The translations under genes and the position numbers were made by a program. The notes beneath the pieces are model-generated. The model searched no databases. It saw only the letters and a list, made by a program, of their open reading frames with translations, and had not been told where the DNA came from. Shown in pieces: positions 1-11,159 of a stretch of DNA of 64,000 bases. Numbering within the stretch: the first letter of the stretch is position 1; each line of letters starts with the position of its first letter. This stretch comes from Bolinopsis microptera. Its lineage: Eukaryota > Ctenophora > Tentaculata > Lobata > Bolinopsidae. Location: the NCBI RefSeq assembly GCF_026151205.1, contig NW_026971775.1, forward strand, positions 60,312-124,311, read 5' to 3'.

Positions 1-518
1 TACTAGTTAACATAATAAAACTACTAGTTACCATAGTTACACTACTAATTACCATAGTTACACTACTAGTTACCAAAGTTACACTACTAGTGTCTAGTAA
101 CCATATTTACTCTACTAGTTACCATAGTTACACTATTAGTCACCATAGTAACACTACTAGTTACCATCGTTACACTACTAGTTACCATAGTTACACTACT
201 AGTTACTATAGTTACGCTACTAGTTACCATAGTTACACTACTAGTTACCATAGTTACACTACTATTTACCATAGTTACACCACTAGTTACCATAGTTACA
301 CTACTAGTTACCATAGTTACCATAGTTACACTACTAGTTACCATAGTTACACTACTAGTTACCATAGTTACACTACTAGTTACCATAGTTACACTACTTG
401 TTACCATAGTTACACTACTAGTTACCATAGTTTCACTACTAGTTACCATAGTTACACTACTAGTTACCATTGTTACACTAATAGTTACCATAGTTACACT
501 ACTAGTTACCATAGTTAC
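1..518. repeat. 21-bp tandem satellite (CTACTAGTTACCATAGTTACA family)
   Basis: About 24 degenerate copies of a 21-bp unit built on GTTACCATAGTTACACTACTA run from the window edge to the unique sequence near 518. The period is a multiple of three and the unit has no stop in several frames, so long open frames on both strands here are artefacts. The same unit recurs at 16925-17060, 38340-38410, 56060-56100, 61200-61372 and 62058-62090, and variants of it form the arrays at 47200-48390 and 49165-53685. Confidence 0.95.
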
Positions 519-727
519 AGTTGGGCTGAAATAAAATGGAAAAAGTTTAACCATATTGGTGGACATTTTTTTTTCTTCAACGATCTTCCAGCAAGAAGAT
601 TTAAGATGACCGATCGCCAGGACTTTTGTCCTCGAAATGGCTCCTTTTCGTCACCAACTTTGTTCTTATCGGCTAGATAGAGAACTTAGTTTTTGAGTCA
701 TCGACAAACAAATTCCATTTCGTGCAG

Positions 728-1246
728 ATTGGAAATTGTTTGAAGCAACTCTAATACATGAAGTGAACGGGACAGTTATTGGAACAAGAGAAGAAGGTTT
801 GCTCGTTGTAAGTTTAGTAAATAAGACAAGTGGAGAAAAGATGAACGGGACCGTTTGTCCTGGTAACTTTAATTGGTACACTGCTAATACGTTCTGTCGC
901 TACCTTGGAAACGAACAGTGTGGGGCAGCAAACCGAACAATTACTGGAATCTCATTTCCGAGTGAGTTTTTTATTACATTTTTCTTCTGAACATTGATAT
1001 TAAGTTTAAACACGGTACGTGGTAATATTTATATTACGAGGGTTTGTAAACCCAGGTAAATTTTTGCAACCAATAATATAATTCAGGCCGTTTTTATTAC
1101 AACAAACAATAAAGTCAATGATACTGAATGAATTGATCTGCAAAGATATTAACAACAAAGATACAAAATCTGAATGCTTTGTAAACGTTTCAACAGACAG
1201 TTGCAGAAACAATCAGAGTGTGTGGCTGTATTGTACCAACGAAACA
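728..1246 (+). pseudogene. SRCR-like exon pair, probable remnant or paralogue of the downstream GPCR ectodomain
   Basis: Two exon-like stretches (728-961 after a CAG acceptor; 1087-1246 after TTCAG) match, exon for exon, the SRCR-like exons at 7204-7444 and 7554-7705. The shared pattern is W.L..A, GT, GLLV, NK..G, NGTVC, FNWY.A, FCR..G, then C....VWL.C and NETG against C.HEDNIWLHC and SNTG. This resembles the scavenger-receptor cysteine-rich fold (GTVC, then A..FCR.LG, then W..C). Exon 1 ends at GTGAGT leaving one base, while the open frame of exon 2 needs two, so the junction is out of frame by one. The second donor (GTTATG) is also weak. No 7TM follows before 1.4 kb of dispersed repeats. 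It could be a decayed copy, or a working exon pair with an unseen alternative splice. Confidence 0.55.
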
Positions 1247-1439
1247 GGTTATGTACTCCTATTTCATACCATGTGACTTTTCAGATTATGACAGAAGTTA
1301 TAATTAATTCGAATCATGTACTATGTATTAAATCATGTGTATTTTAATATACATACCTTACTCGGGAATATTATAGCGGGTTAATTTATGACTGGGAAAA
1401 TTAATGACCGGAAAAAATATGGCGGACTTTCCCAAAACC

Positions 1440-2436
1440 CGCCAAATTATCCCGGTCATGTATTTACCGGTGGCCGACCTTTCAAGTTTTTTTTCAGAGG
1501 TCAACATATTACAATGCTGGCAAGCATTACCGTCGCCCTTATATTCACAATACTATTTACCCCCTATACTAGTATATCCCCTTTATTGTTTTCCAGGCAT
1601 TAAGACTCATCGAAAGTAGTTCAGCAGGCATATTTAAGTTCAAAACATTCTAATTCAATGTTAAAGATGACAGGAATAAGAAATAGTTATGTGGAGGTTT
1701 TTAAGAAATTTGCGCAAAATACGCGCCAGCATGTTATACGAAATTAGGTAAAAACCCCAAAATCGCCATATTCAGGTGCCTTAAAAACCATGTTAAAATT
1801 GAGTTAGAGATCTTTGCAGGGCGTCTAGACCTTGTCCAAATCGACTGTAAAAAAATTGTTGTTTTCAGGAGTATCGGGAAGTGGGTTTTCTGGAACCCCT
1901 GTTTTACAACAGATTGTCGTGAAGCATATCACAGTGCTGGCAAGCACGACCGTTGCATTTATTGTGGGTATACTATGTACCCCATTTACTATTATATCCC
2001 CTTTACTATTATACCCCCTTTACTATTAAACCCCCTTTACTATTATACCCCCTTTGGTACACGTTACAAGCCTCTTTCGTGCACGCGAAGCGTGCACTCC
2101 GGCCGCCGCCTCCGGCAGGAGTTTTTCAGGCATTAAGACTCATCAGAAGTCGTTCAGCAAATTTATTTTTAGTTCAAAACATTCTAATTTGATGTCAAAG
2201 ATGACAGGAATAAAAAATAGTTATGTTGAGATTTTTAAGAAATTTGCATAAAATACTCGCCAGCACTGTTATACGAAATTCGGTAAAAAACCCAAAATCG
2301 CCATATTCAGGTGCCTTAAAAACCATTAAAATAGGGCGTCTAGACGTTGACCAAATCGACTGCAAAAAAAAGTTTCAGGTTTCAGGAGCATCGGGAAGTG
2401 GGTTTTCTAGAACCCCTGTTTTACGATAGATTGTCG
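1440..2436 (+). repeat. Dispersed repeat family A, two tandem copies
   Basis: Copy 1 (about 1440-1921) and copy 2 (about 1922-2436) share the same blocks: GCTGGCAAGCA, a run of CCCC-TTTACTATTATA motifs, CAGGCATTAAGACTCATC, a block ending AAATTTGCGCAAAATACGCG, and GGGAAGTGGGTTTTCTGGAA. A third copy lies inverted at 6093-6520 and a fourth directly at 21736-22165. No coding capacity and no clear terminal inverted repeats were seen. Probably a non-autonomous transposable element. Confidence 0.8.
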
Positions 2437-2446
2437 TTATACATAC

Positions 2447-5045
2447 ATATTCAGGGATAGACGCTTTGCCAGTCAATTGTAGCCTGTATTTAATTGTCCA
2501 TAGATTCAAAAGTATAAAAGATACAGCCATTTCCGACCACAGGTCTTGAAAATAATTGTTTACACTTTAGTTTACATTGAATAAACAAATTATTTGACGT
2601 CATGAACACCCCTTGATGACGTCATCAAGTTAACCGTTTTTAAAACTTGATTTTTGACAAAGTAATAACTTTTAAAAATGATTTTACACCATTAAAAAGT
2701 AATTGTATTCAAAATCTGAGGAAATTTTTACCTTAGATAATTGTTCAAGCATTCTGAAAATCTACCGGAAAGTTTTTCTAGCTTGCTCCTTCATAAAGAT
2801 ATTCGTCATTGAAGTTTGTGCTTTTTTGAAGAATTATTTTATAAAAACGTCAATTTTGCGATTTAGTATTCTCTGGTGTTGGGCCATGCCTTGGGTTGTG
2901 GAGCTCAGTTCTGCTTCCTAAAAGTATAAATTGTGCATTAGGCTGGTTTTAAAGTTAAAAATCGAAAAGTTGCACACGTGGGGACACGCCCAAATTGATA
3001 GAAAATTGCTAAAATCACTGAAAATTGCTGTTTTCGTCATTTTCTGTCAACTTTAGAGTGCCGTTGTGATTACAGTTCTTCTTGAAATACTTTGAATCTT
3101 TGCATGCTTATCAAATTATGTATAAACCAATTACATGCAAAAATTTACGGCGATTCAATATTGGATGCGCACGCAACGTCCGCTCAAAGTTTGCACGTGC
3201 GAAAGGTGAGAATTTTGCTCATTCGTGATTTCCAAGAAATTCTGCTTTGCCACGACAGTTTAATGTCAATATAAATAAATTTAATGCCAACTTGAATGAG
3301 TATTAAGTGGCATATTCAGTCATTGATCGACCGATATGCTTACCTAAACACAAGGAAATGTTTTTAAAGGAAAAATTTCGAAATTGTTGAAACTTCCTCC
3401 TTATTAATGAAGATATCAGTTTATATTTCGACTTTATAAAGTACCCTGACATTATAATCAAAAAGAGATGATATTTGACCAAAACCCATAATCATGGGTA
3501 GAGTGGACCGCTGCCAGTGTCTCTCTTTCCCAAACAAAAGGAAATGATATTAATTTGATTGACCGTTCTCAAATGCAAAATGATACCGAGAATGAAATCG
3601 GTCGCTCGCTTTTCCCATTCATTTACAATTGTAATAGAGTAATAGATTAAAAAGAACTACCCAAAGGCAGCTGTACTCGGCAATAAAGATTCAATAAACT
3701 TCAGCTAATTCAATAAGTAATAACTACCACCCTTACCCCGAAATACTAGGTATCGACCCGAACGCAACCCAAAGAGATTTTTACAGCATCTGATTGATGT
3801 ACCTAATCAATCGAAACTTATTACAATTCGTAAGCCGTGAATGATGTATATGATGTATAGACGCTTTGGCAGTCAATTGTAGCCTACATTTAAGTGTCCG
3901 TAGATCCAAAAGTATAAACGATACAGTCATCTCGAACCACAGGTTTTAAAGATAATCGTTTAAACTTTAGTTTACATTGTATTGAAAAATAATTTAACGT
4001 CATCATCATCACTTGATGACGTCATCAAATTAAGTGTTTTTAAAACTTGATTTTTGACAAAGTAATCATTTTTCAAATCGATTTTACACCATTAAGGAGT
4101 AATTATATTCAAAATCTGAGGACATTTTCATCTTAGATAATTGTTCAAGCATTCCGAAAATCTACCGGAAAAGTTTCCTACCTTGCTCCTTCATAAAGAT
4201 ATTTGCTATTGAAGTTAGTGCTTTTTTAAAGAATAATTTTATAAAAACACAAAAGTTGTGAATTAGTATTCTCTGGTGTTGGGCCATCCCTTGGGTTGTG
4301 GAGCTCAATTTTGCTTCTTAAAGGTGTAAATTGTGTTATAGGCTAGTTTTAAAGTTAAAAATCAAAAAGTTGCACACGTGGGGACACGCCCAAATTGATT
4401 TAAAATAGCTAAAATCACTAAAAATTTTGATTTTCACGATTTTTATCAATTTTGGAGTCCCCTTGTGATCCAAGTTCTTTTTGAAATCTTCTGAAACTTT
4501 TCATGCTTATCAAACTATATATTAAATACCACTATGCAAAAATTTACGGTGATTCAATATTGTATGCGCATGCAACGTCCGCTCAAAGATTGCACGTGCG
4601 AAAGGTGAGAATTTTGCCCATTCGTGATTTCGAATATTTTTTGCTTTCCACGATATTTAAATGGCATTATATATGAATTTAATGCCAACTTGAATGAGTA
4701 AAAAGTGCCATATTCAGTCGGTTATCGACAAATATACCTACCTAAACACAAGGAAACGTTTTCAAAGGCAGAATTTCGAAATCGTTGAAATTACCTCCTT
4801 ATTAATGAAGTTTCGACTGTGTAAATTATTCTGACATTATAATCAAAATGAGATGATATTTGACCAAAACCCATAATCATGGGTAGAGTGTACCGCTGCC
4901 AGTGTCTCTCTTTTCAAAACAAAAGGAAATGATATTAATTTGAGGAACCGTCCGCTAATGCAAATTGAAACCGAGAATGAAATCGGTCGCTCACTTTTCC
5001 GATCCCATTTAATAATGAATAAGCTTTATTACAACTAGCAGGAAC
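2447..5045 (+). repeat. Dispersed repeat family B, two copies
   Basis: Copies at about 2447-3665 and 3850-5045 run in parallel, with shared landmarks: TATAGACGCTTT, the palindrome TGATGACGTCATCA, TTCTCTGGTGTTGGGCCAT, GCACACGTGGGGACACGCCC, GCACGTGCGAAAGGTGAGAA and AATCGGTCGCTCGCTTTTCC. Another copy lies at 22190-23350, directly after a family A copy as here, so A and B may be parts of one composite element. Neither carries an open reading frame of interest. Confidence 0.8.
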
Positions 5046-5344
5046 CCGTCTAACCCTAAAGTGGTGTCAAGACTCAAGAGACTAAAATAATTATTACCTA
5101 TTTAATTCGCGTTTTTGACACCACTTGGGGGTCCAAATTTTGGGCTCTAAAACTCCTATTTCTTGGTCAATTTTTTATTTTTTCATGCTGATTTGAAGGC
5201 CATTAAAGCATTTGACCCAGTCAAAAAAGTTTCAGTTGTATATCTTTTACGGTTTTTGCGGAAAGTCGTGTTAAAGTTGATGCCGTGGTGTCAGTAAAAT
5301 GGTACAGATATATATGTATATATATATATCGTCTCGCTTTATAT

Positions 5345-5755
5345 ATAGTAAGATTCGTAAGCCGTGAATGAATGGGAAAAGCGAGCGACCGATTTCATTC
5401 TCGGTTTCAATTTGCATTAGCGAGCGACCGCGATTTCATTCTCGGTATCACGTTTCCTTGTGTTTAGGTATGCATATCTGTCGATAACAGACTGAATATG
5501 GCATTAAATTTACATATAATGCCATTTAAATATCGTGGGAAAGCAGAATATATTTGAAATCACGAATGAGCAAAATTCTCACCTTTCGCACGTGCAAACT
5601 TTGACGGATGTTACTCGTCTAAATTTCTTCGAAGTAGCGCGCGCCGCTTTCTTCTCGACGGCAAGTGCTACGAAGCTAGTAGCGCGCGCCGGGCCAGATC
5701 ATTAACAATGGTCAAGTGCAAACTTTGAGCGGACGTTGCAACTTACTATAAACAA
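5345..5755 (-). repeat. Family B 3' part, inverted and rearranged
   Basis: The reverse complement of the family B end (GGGAAAAGCGAGCGACCGAT, TCTCACCTTTCGCACGTGC) lies here, interrupted near 5605-5715 by a short GC-rich block containing AGTAGCGCGCGCCG twice in direct orientation. With the direct copy at 3850-5045 it makes an imperfect inverted pair about 300 bp apart. The intervening 5060-5340 holds unique-looking A+T-rich DNA. Confidence 0.7.
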
Positions 5756-5774
5756 GAAAATAATTTAACTGAGA

Positions 5775-6090
5775 ATGGTATATCTGAAGATATACCATTT
5801 GGGTTGGCTAAAGTCTATAAAATGTGTATAGATATACCGGTTTTATAGAAGATACGTTTCTTGAAGGTGGTATATCTGCAGATATACCATTTTGTTTTCA
5901 TGATCGTTAAAAGCTAAAATGGTATATTGTAACGTATACCAGTTTTGGAAAAATAAAATTTCACTTTTTTTCAAAAATTTCTTCAAAATTGTTCAAAAAA
6001 AGTTCCAAAGATGCACCTTTTCACCCTGAAGACTATGTGCTACCTGCGCAAAATTGGTATATGTTCAGATATACCAGTTTTGCATGTGGT
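5775..6090. repeat. Cluster of short palindromes GGTATATCTGCAGATATACC type
   Basis: At least four perfect or near-perfect palindromes centred on GGTATATCTGAAGATATACC, GGTATATCTGCAGATATACC, GGTATATTGTAACGTATACC and GGTATATGTTCAGATATACC are spaced 50-140 bp apart. They sit between family B and the inverted family A copy. Each could form a short hairpin. No gene is seen here. Confidence 0.7.
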
Positions 6091-6092
6091 CC

Positions 6093-6520
6093 CTCATATA
6101 TATCACGACAATCTGTTGTAAAACAAGGGTTCCAGAAACTAAACCCACTTCCCGATACTCCTGAAACTTGAAATTTTTTAACAGTCGATTTGGTCAACGT
6201 CAAGACGCCCTGCAAAATTTCAGATCTAGCTAACTCAATTTTAACATGGTTTTTGAGGCACCCGAAGATGGCGATTTTGGGATTTTACCTAATTTTGTAT
6301 AACATGCTGGTCCGTATTTTGTATTTTGCGCAAATTTCTTAAAAACCTCCACATAACTATTTTTTATTACTGTCATCTTTAACACTGAATTAGAATGTTT
6401 TGAACTTAAATATACCTGCTGAACTACTTTCGATGAGTCTTAATGTCTGGAAAACAATAAAGTCTGGAAAACAATAAAGAATATAATGGCAACGGTAATG
6501 CTTGCCAGCATTGTGATATA
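6093..6520 (-). repeat. Dispersed repeat family A, inverted copy
   Basis: Reverse complement of the family A unit: ATCACGACAATCTG, then CCACTTCCCGATACTCCTGA, then AATGCTTGCCAGCATTGTGA. It ends about 33 bp before the first GPCR exon found (6553), so the intron upstream of that exon has been invaded by repeats. This may hide the 5' exons. Confidence 0.8.
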
Positions 6521-6552
6521 AGGTCCGTGTTGCTCAACACATTTCATTCCAG

Positions 6553-7705
6553 TTATATAACTTACAAATCAACAGATAAGTGGAGCCCTGTTGTTGATAA
6601 CGAACGTATCACTGCTGATCTGGATACTTCTTACCTGCACCTTAGAACTATCAGCACTGTGGGTAGTTGGGAGCGTATAGTGATATCTTTCTTTAGTGAG
6701 GGAGGAAGCGGAGGAAGTATTGGTATCAGTACTCCTGACAACTATTTTCTCTTCTCTTGTCAGATACGCAACGCTCGCTTCGAGAGTCTAGTACCTGCAG
6801 ATACAGATAAACACTGGGTAGTAGAGAGACGTGGCTACGGGATCATAGTATATTGTAATGGAAAACAGGTACTCAACATAACAGCATCATTTGAAACGTG
6901 TAGTGATGTAAGATGGAACACTGTTTGGGGAAGAGAAGTGAGCAGAATGGAGCTTAGAACATCCAACGTTACCTCTTATTATAATATAGGTGAGTGCTTT
7001 GGTAGTATAGTACAGAAGTGGGTGACAATGTAATTATTTTAAGAAGTGTAGTTGAATTTCTATTTTAGACATTGTTTGATCCGATACTGCAATCCATTGT
7101 ATCATTAAACCAGTCATGGGAGGATCAATGAATGTTGAATGAGGGTAAATTCGCTTTTTTAAAAAATATGATTCTTCACTAACTGCTATCATAATCGTTT
7201 CAGAGCGTGTATGGGAGTTAGAGAGAGCATCTCCTATCAACATGGTGACTGGAACGAAAAGACTTAATGATAGCGGGGGTCTTTTGGTCGCAACATTTTT
7301 TAACAAGCAAACTGGTAAGGTGAAAAATGGAACAGTTTGCAAGGAAGCGTTTAACTGGTATTCGGCACAGCTTTTTTGCCGGTCAATTGGACATCACTTC
7401 TCAGACTGGGGAAGTTACCCGAGAAACATGAAATATGTTCCTGAGTGAGTTTCATCTATATGTCAACATTTTAGTTTCTGTTGCAATGGAAATTCTGTAT
7501 TTTTACTATTTTGAACATCCGAAAATTCCACTCCCAACCATTTATTCATTCAGGGATTGGCTGAAACGAACTGACATGTCAATAGTAATGGGTGACGTAA
7601 GCTATAAAGAGAATGATATTGACATATCAGATTGCGATTACCGCATTTTGAAACGCAATTGTCAGCATGAGGACAATATTTGGCTCCACTGCTTTAGTAA
7701 TACAG
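6553..7705 (+). CDS. GPCR gene 1, ectodomain exons: beta-rich module plus SRCR-like domain
   Basis: Three exons: 6553-6989 (after TTCCAG), 7204-7444 and 7554-7705, with donors GTGAGT, GTGAGT and GTATAG. Splice phases join perfectly to each other and to the exon at 7902. From 6553 to the stop at 11098 the joined frame is 1341 codons plus stop. Exon 1 encodes a beta-rich module with W, G and C landmarks (SWERIVIS, KHWVVERRGYG, IVYCNGKQVLN, WNTVWGREV). I do not recognise a named family for it, though from memory similar YCNG..VLN modules occur in uncharacterised invertebrate ectodomains. Exons 2-3 form an SRCR-like domain (NGTVC, FNWYSAQLFCR, NCQHEDNIWLHC). These parts would be extracellular. 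The start codon and signal peptide are not visible; upstream is repeat DNA. Confidence 0.85.
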
Positions 7706-7901
7706 GTATAGTTAACCTTAAAAAGTTATAAGCTTAAACTTATCAATAAACTTTCTAATTAAGTTACGATTTATTTCATTACACAATTAGTACTAAATAG
7801 CCCGTATAAGCGCTACGACATGAAAATAAAATAATAGGGCATTAGCTGATGGATTTTCGTTTTCGATCTATTTTTCAAAATAACAACATTCCACTGTTCA
7901 G

Positions 7902-10900
7902 GATGTGTCGACGAAATTTTGCAGCAATCAAACGAAAATTGTACTGTGACTAATATCGGCGGATTTTTGAGATACTTGTGTTATGATGAGAGTAGAAAAG
8001 AGTACTTTCACAAGTGTGCTTATTCGAAAACCACCTATTATGTAACAGGCACTGCAGAGAGTAACACACTCTTTAGTGTCTCTACTGTCTGTAAAAATGA
8101 CCCGTATGGTTATCAGGCATGTGGTTTTTATACGAAAATAAACTTACAGAACATTTATTTCTGCGGAGGTTATTTTAGGAATGATACAAATCTAGAAGTA
8201 CAGCAGTTTGTAGAGTGTGACCAGAACTGTAGAAGAAATTCTGGCGAGGAATCATCACAGAGCTCCATCGACGGGAACAACAAATTGCCGTGTAACGACA
8301 AATGCAAAGTTGGCGACTGTAAGGATGAGAGTGTATGTGAGGGTCACACATACGGAGTTTATTGTGTTAGTTATTTTGGAAATCGTTATATACCTGTATC
8401 CTGGGTTTGTGACGGAGCTGCTCATTGTGATAACGGGGAGGATGAGAAGCACTGTAACAACACCACATTACCAACCTGTATACATTATGCTGTGAAAGTG
8501 CAGCAGGGAAAGGACATTACAGTCCCCATATTTAACTACACCAGGTGTAGTGTATTTGATATCAGTGGTAAATACTCGTACGATAACACATATCCGTACC
8601 GGCACATAAGACGTTATTCGTACTGTTACGGATATCTAGACCAGACAAATTGCACTGATGTAAACAGAGTGGGTGGTTACTGTTTGATCAATGGTTTCAT
8701 GTCGAGTATATCAAAGTACGTGTTCTGTGGAAGTGAATTTAAGCTGATCAATGAAAAGATTAGTCTCTGTGACGATAATCTAGAAAACGATTGTAGGTCA
8801 ATATCTGCGGACTGTGTTGTTCACAAGCACAAACTCTGTGATGGAGTTAGTGACTGTGAAGATAATAGTGATGAGACCCTTGACATATGCCACCTAACAA
8901 CAGTGGGATTCTTCAACTGTATTCGTAGTTTTGGTGGCGATAGAAATATAACAATACCCATAAAATGGATAATGGACAACCAAACCGATTGTCTCAATGG
9001 AAAAGATGAAAAAAGAAACCTTTGGAAATATTGTGGAGAGAAAAATGATTTGACTTATAGAGTTGTCTTAGGAGACAAAACCTGCCAGGATATTTTGTTT
9101 TGTCCTGGAGATTCCGATCAAGGCTATGTTGATTTTGACTTTCTTTGTGATGGTGTAAACTCTTGTGAGATTGAAAATGAGGTCTGCAGAATTTCGCGAG
9201 ATTTCCCAAGTATCAATACGACTGCTGTGAATGAAAGATGTGCTGGACGAGATTTATGCAAATCATTGGACTCTAAAAATTTAACATGTCATATACGGGA
9301 ATATCAGGGGCCAGCAGGATCTGCTTTCGGTGTCAATATAATGCTCAATGTGCCGTCCTTTCAAGTAGACTGCAATAGTCTTTTCGGTGAATATTATGTG
9401 TTTATCAGTTGCTTGGGTTTATGCTTAAACTCCACGTGTCCTATCCAAGACACTTTTCTAGAACATGATTCATGTCGTGGTCAGTATCCTGACCGAGTCA
9501 AAACTCTGGCAAACAACAATAAACTGACTTTTGTGACAATGTCCGATGTAGGTGAATATGAAAATACAATTTTCCAATGTAAGAATACTAAATGTTTAAA
9601 GTACAGCCAAGTTTGCGACCTTGTTGATGACTGTGGTGACATGTCGGATGAACGAAACTGTACAAATCATATAGTTTGTGAGAATACAAACAACCGGACA
9701 GATCAAGTAAAAGAGCACTTGATATCTCATTCTCAGAAGTGTGATGGTAGATTTGATTGTTTTGATCTTTCAGATGAATGCAATCTAGAGTGTGGCAAAG
9801 AAATCCTCCAAAACTGGTTCTTGAAACTTTATTGCTGGTTGTTGGGCCTCTTAGCAGCAATTTTTAATATCATCACCGTGTGCAAAGTAGCGAGTTGTAT
9901 TAAAGACTCTGAAACAAGAAGCAATCTATACACTACAGTACTAATTTGTGTAATCGGAATGGGTGATTTCCTTATAGGTGTCTACTTGATCGTACTATCA
10001 GTATTCGACAGCATTATTTTCGGAGAGGATTATTGCAGGAAGCAAGCTGAGTGGTTATCAGGAAATTCTTGTTCTGTTCTTGGAGTTATCAGCACTGCTG
10101 GATCACAACTTTCTTTATTTTCGATGACTCTTTTAAGTTTGATCAGGATGTGGGGAATTCTGAACAGCTCTCTTAGAATGAGCGTTCCAGCCCGTGTCAA
10201 TAAAAGAGCAATAGCAAAAGGTATTGGGATCGTTATTGGAATCGTTACTGCTTCGCTATCAGTGGCAATCATACCATTGGTCCCCGCCTTAGAGGACTAC
10301 TTTGTGCAAGGTTTCTTCTATGATCCACTCTACAAGCTATTTATCGGATTCCCGAACAAAATCAAGCATATTAAAATTCTTCAAGCATACTACAAAACTG
10401 ACAATTTGTTGGCAAATACAACTTGGGCTAAGATTGGCGAGAAAGTTGATGGAATGTTCAACCAAAGCTTGAGTAGAAGTGCAGTTCACTTTTATGGAAA
10501 TGATGGTGTGTGCCTCTTCAAATATTTTGTTCGAAGTGACGATCCTAGAAGAAACCGTATAACATCGGATTTAAAAACAGACATGAACGACGTGAAAGGA
10601 AATATGATAGTCTGGCTTATGCTGGGAGTCAATCTTTTCTGCTTTGTGGTGATAACTGTGTCTTATTTGATGATCAATATTATATCTCGGAAATCATCAA
10701 GGAATTCTGGGCAAAATAGCAATCCAGATGCTGTCCGCAGAAACCGAGCAATACAGACCAGGATTGCGCTGGTCATAGCCACAGATTTCGCCTCTTGGGT
10801 TCCATTTATAATCATCAGTGGGCTCCACAATCTCGAAACAATTGATGCTACAGATTGGTACGTGAGCTTCGCTATGATAGTACTACCCCTCAATTCGGTC

Positions 10901-11098
10901 ATAAACCCTTTACTATATAATAACACTCTCAGAGAGTTGTTTGGTGAAGCTTTCAGAAATTTTGCTGCTAGATGTTCGAGAGGCGCTACATCTTTAAGAT
11001 TGCAACTGCAAGTTACTGCAGTAGAAATGGGAGATCAAATTGAGGGAGCATCGCAAGTAAGAGCAAACGAAGATATCGTCGTGGAAACGCCAATTTAG
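7902..11098 (+). CDS. GPCR gene 1, large 3' exon: LDLa repeats and LGR-like seven-transmembrane domain
   Basis: A single 3.2-kb exon (acceptor TGTTCAG at 7901) ending at TAG. Residue numbers here count from 7919. A Cys-rich ectodomain holds about five LDL-receptor class A modules, seen by the Ca-binding CDG..DC..G.DE pattern: WVCDGAAHCDNGEDEKHC near 163-180, then near 299-324, 394-423 (degenerate), 553-581 and 604-621. Seven hydrophobic segments follow: TM1 about 635-660, TM2 668-700 (GMGDFLIGVYL), TM3 716-745, TM4 767-790, TM5 894-922, TM6 945-970 (TDFASWVPF), TM7 980-1005 with NPLLY. The TM2 and TM6 signatures resemble glycoprotein-hormone/relaxin-type (LGR) receptors, but no leucine-rich repeats are present. 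The TM3 arginine is flanked as LIRMW, without the usual acidic residue. Extracellular loop 2 is about 100 residues long. Likely a peptide- or protein-sensing receptor at the plasma membrane; the ligand is unknown. Confidence 0.93.
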
Positions 11099-11159
11099 AT
11101 GGAATCATAGACCTACTAATTATAAGGTGAGATTCTACAGATTTACATAAAATGCTTTA

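Noticed and set aside
1-518. CRISPR-like array
   Set aside because: No unique spacers; continuous tandem satellite in an animal genome.
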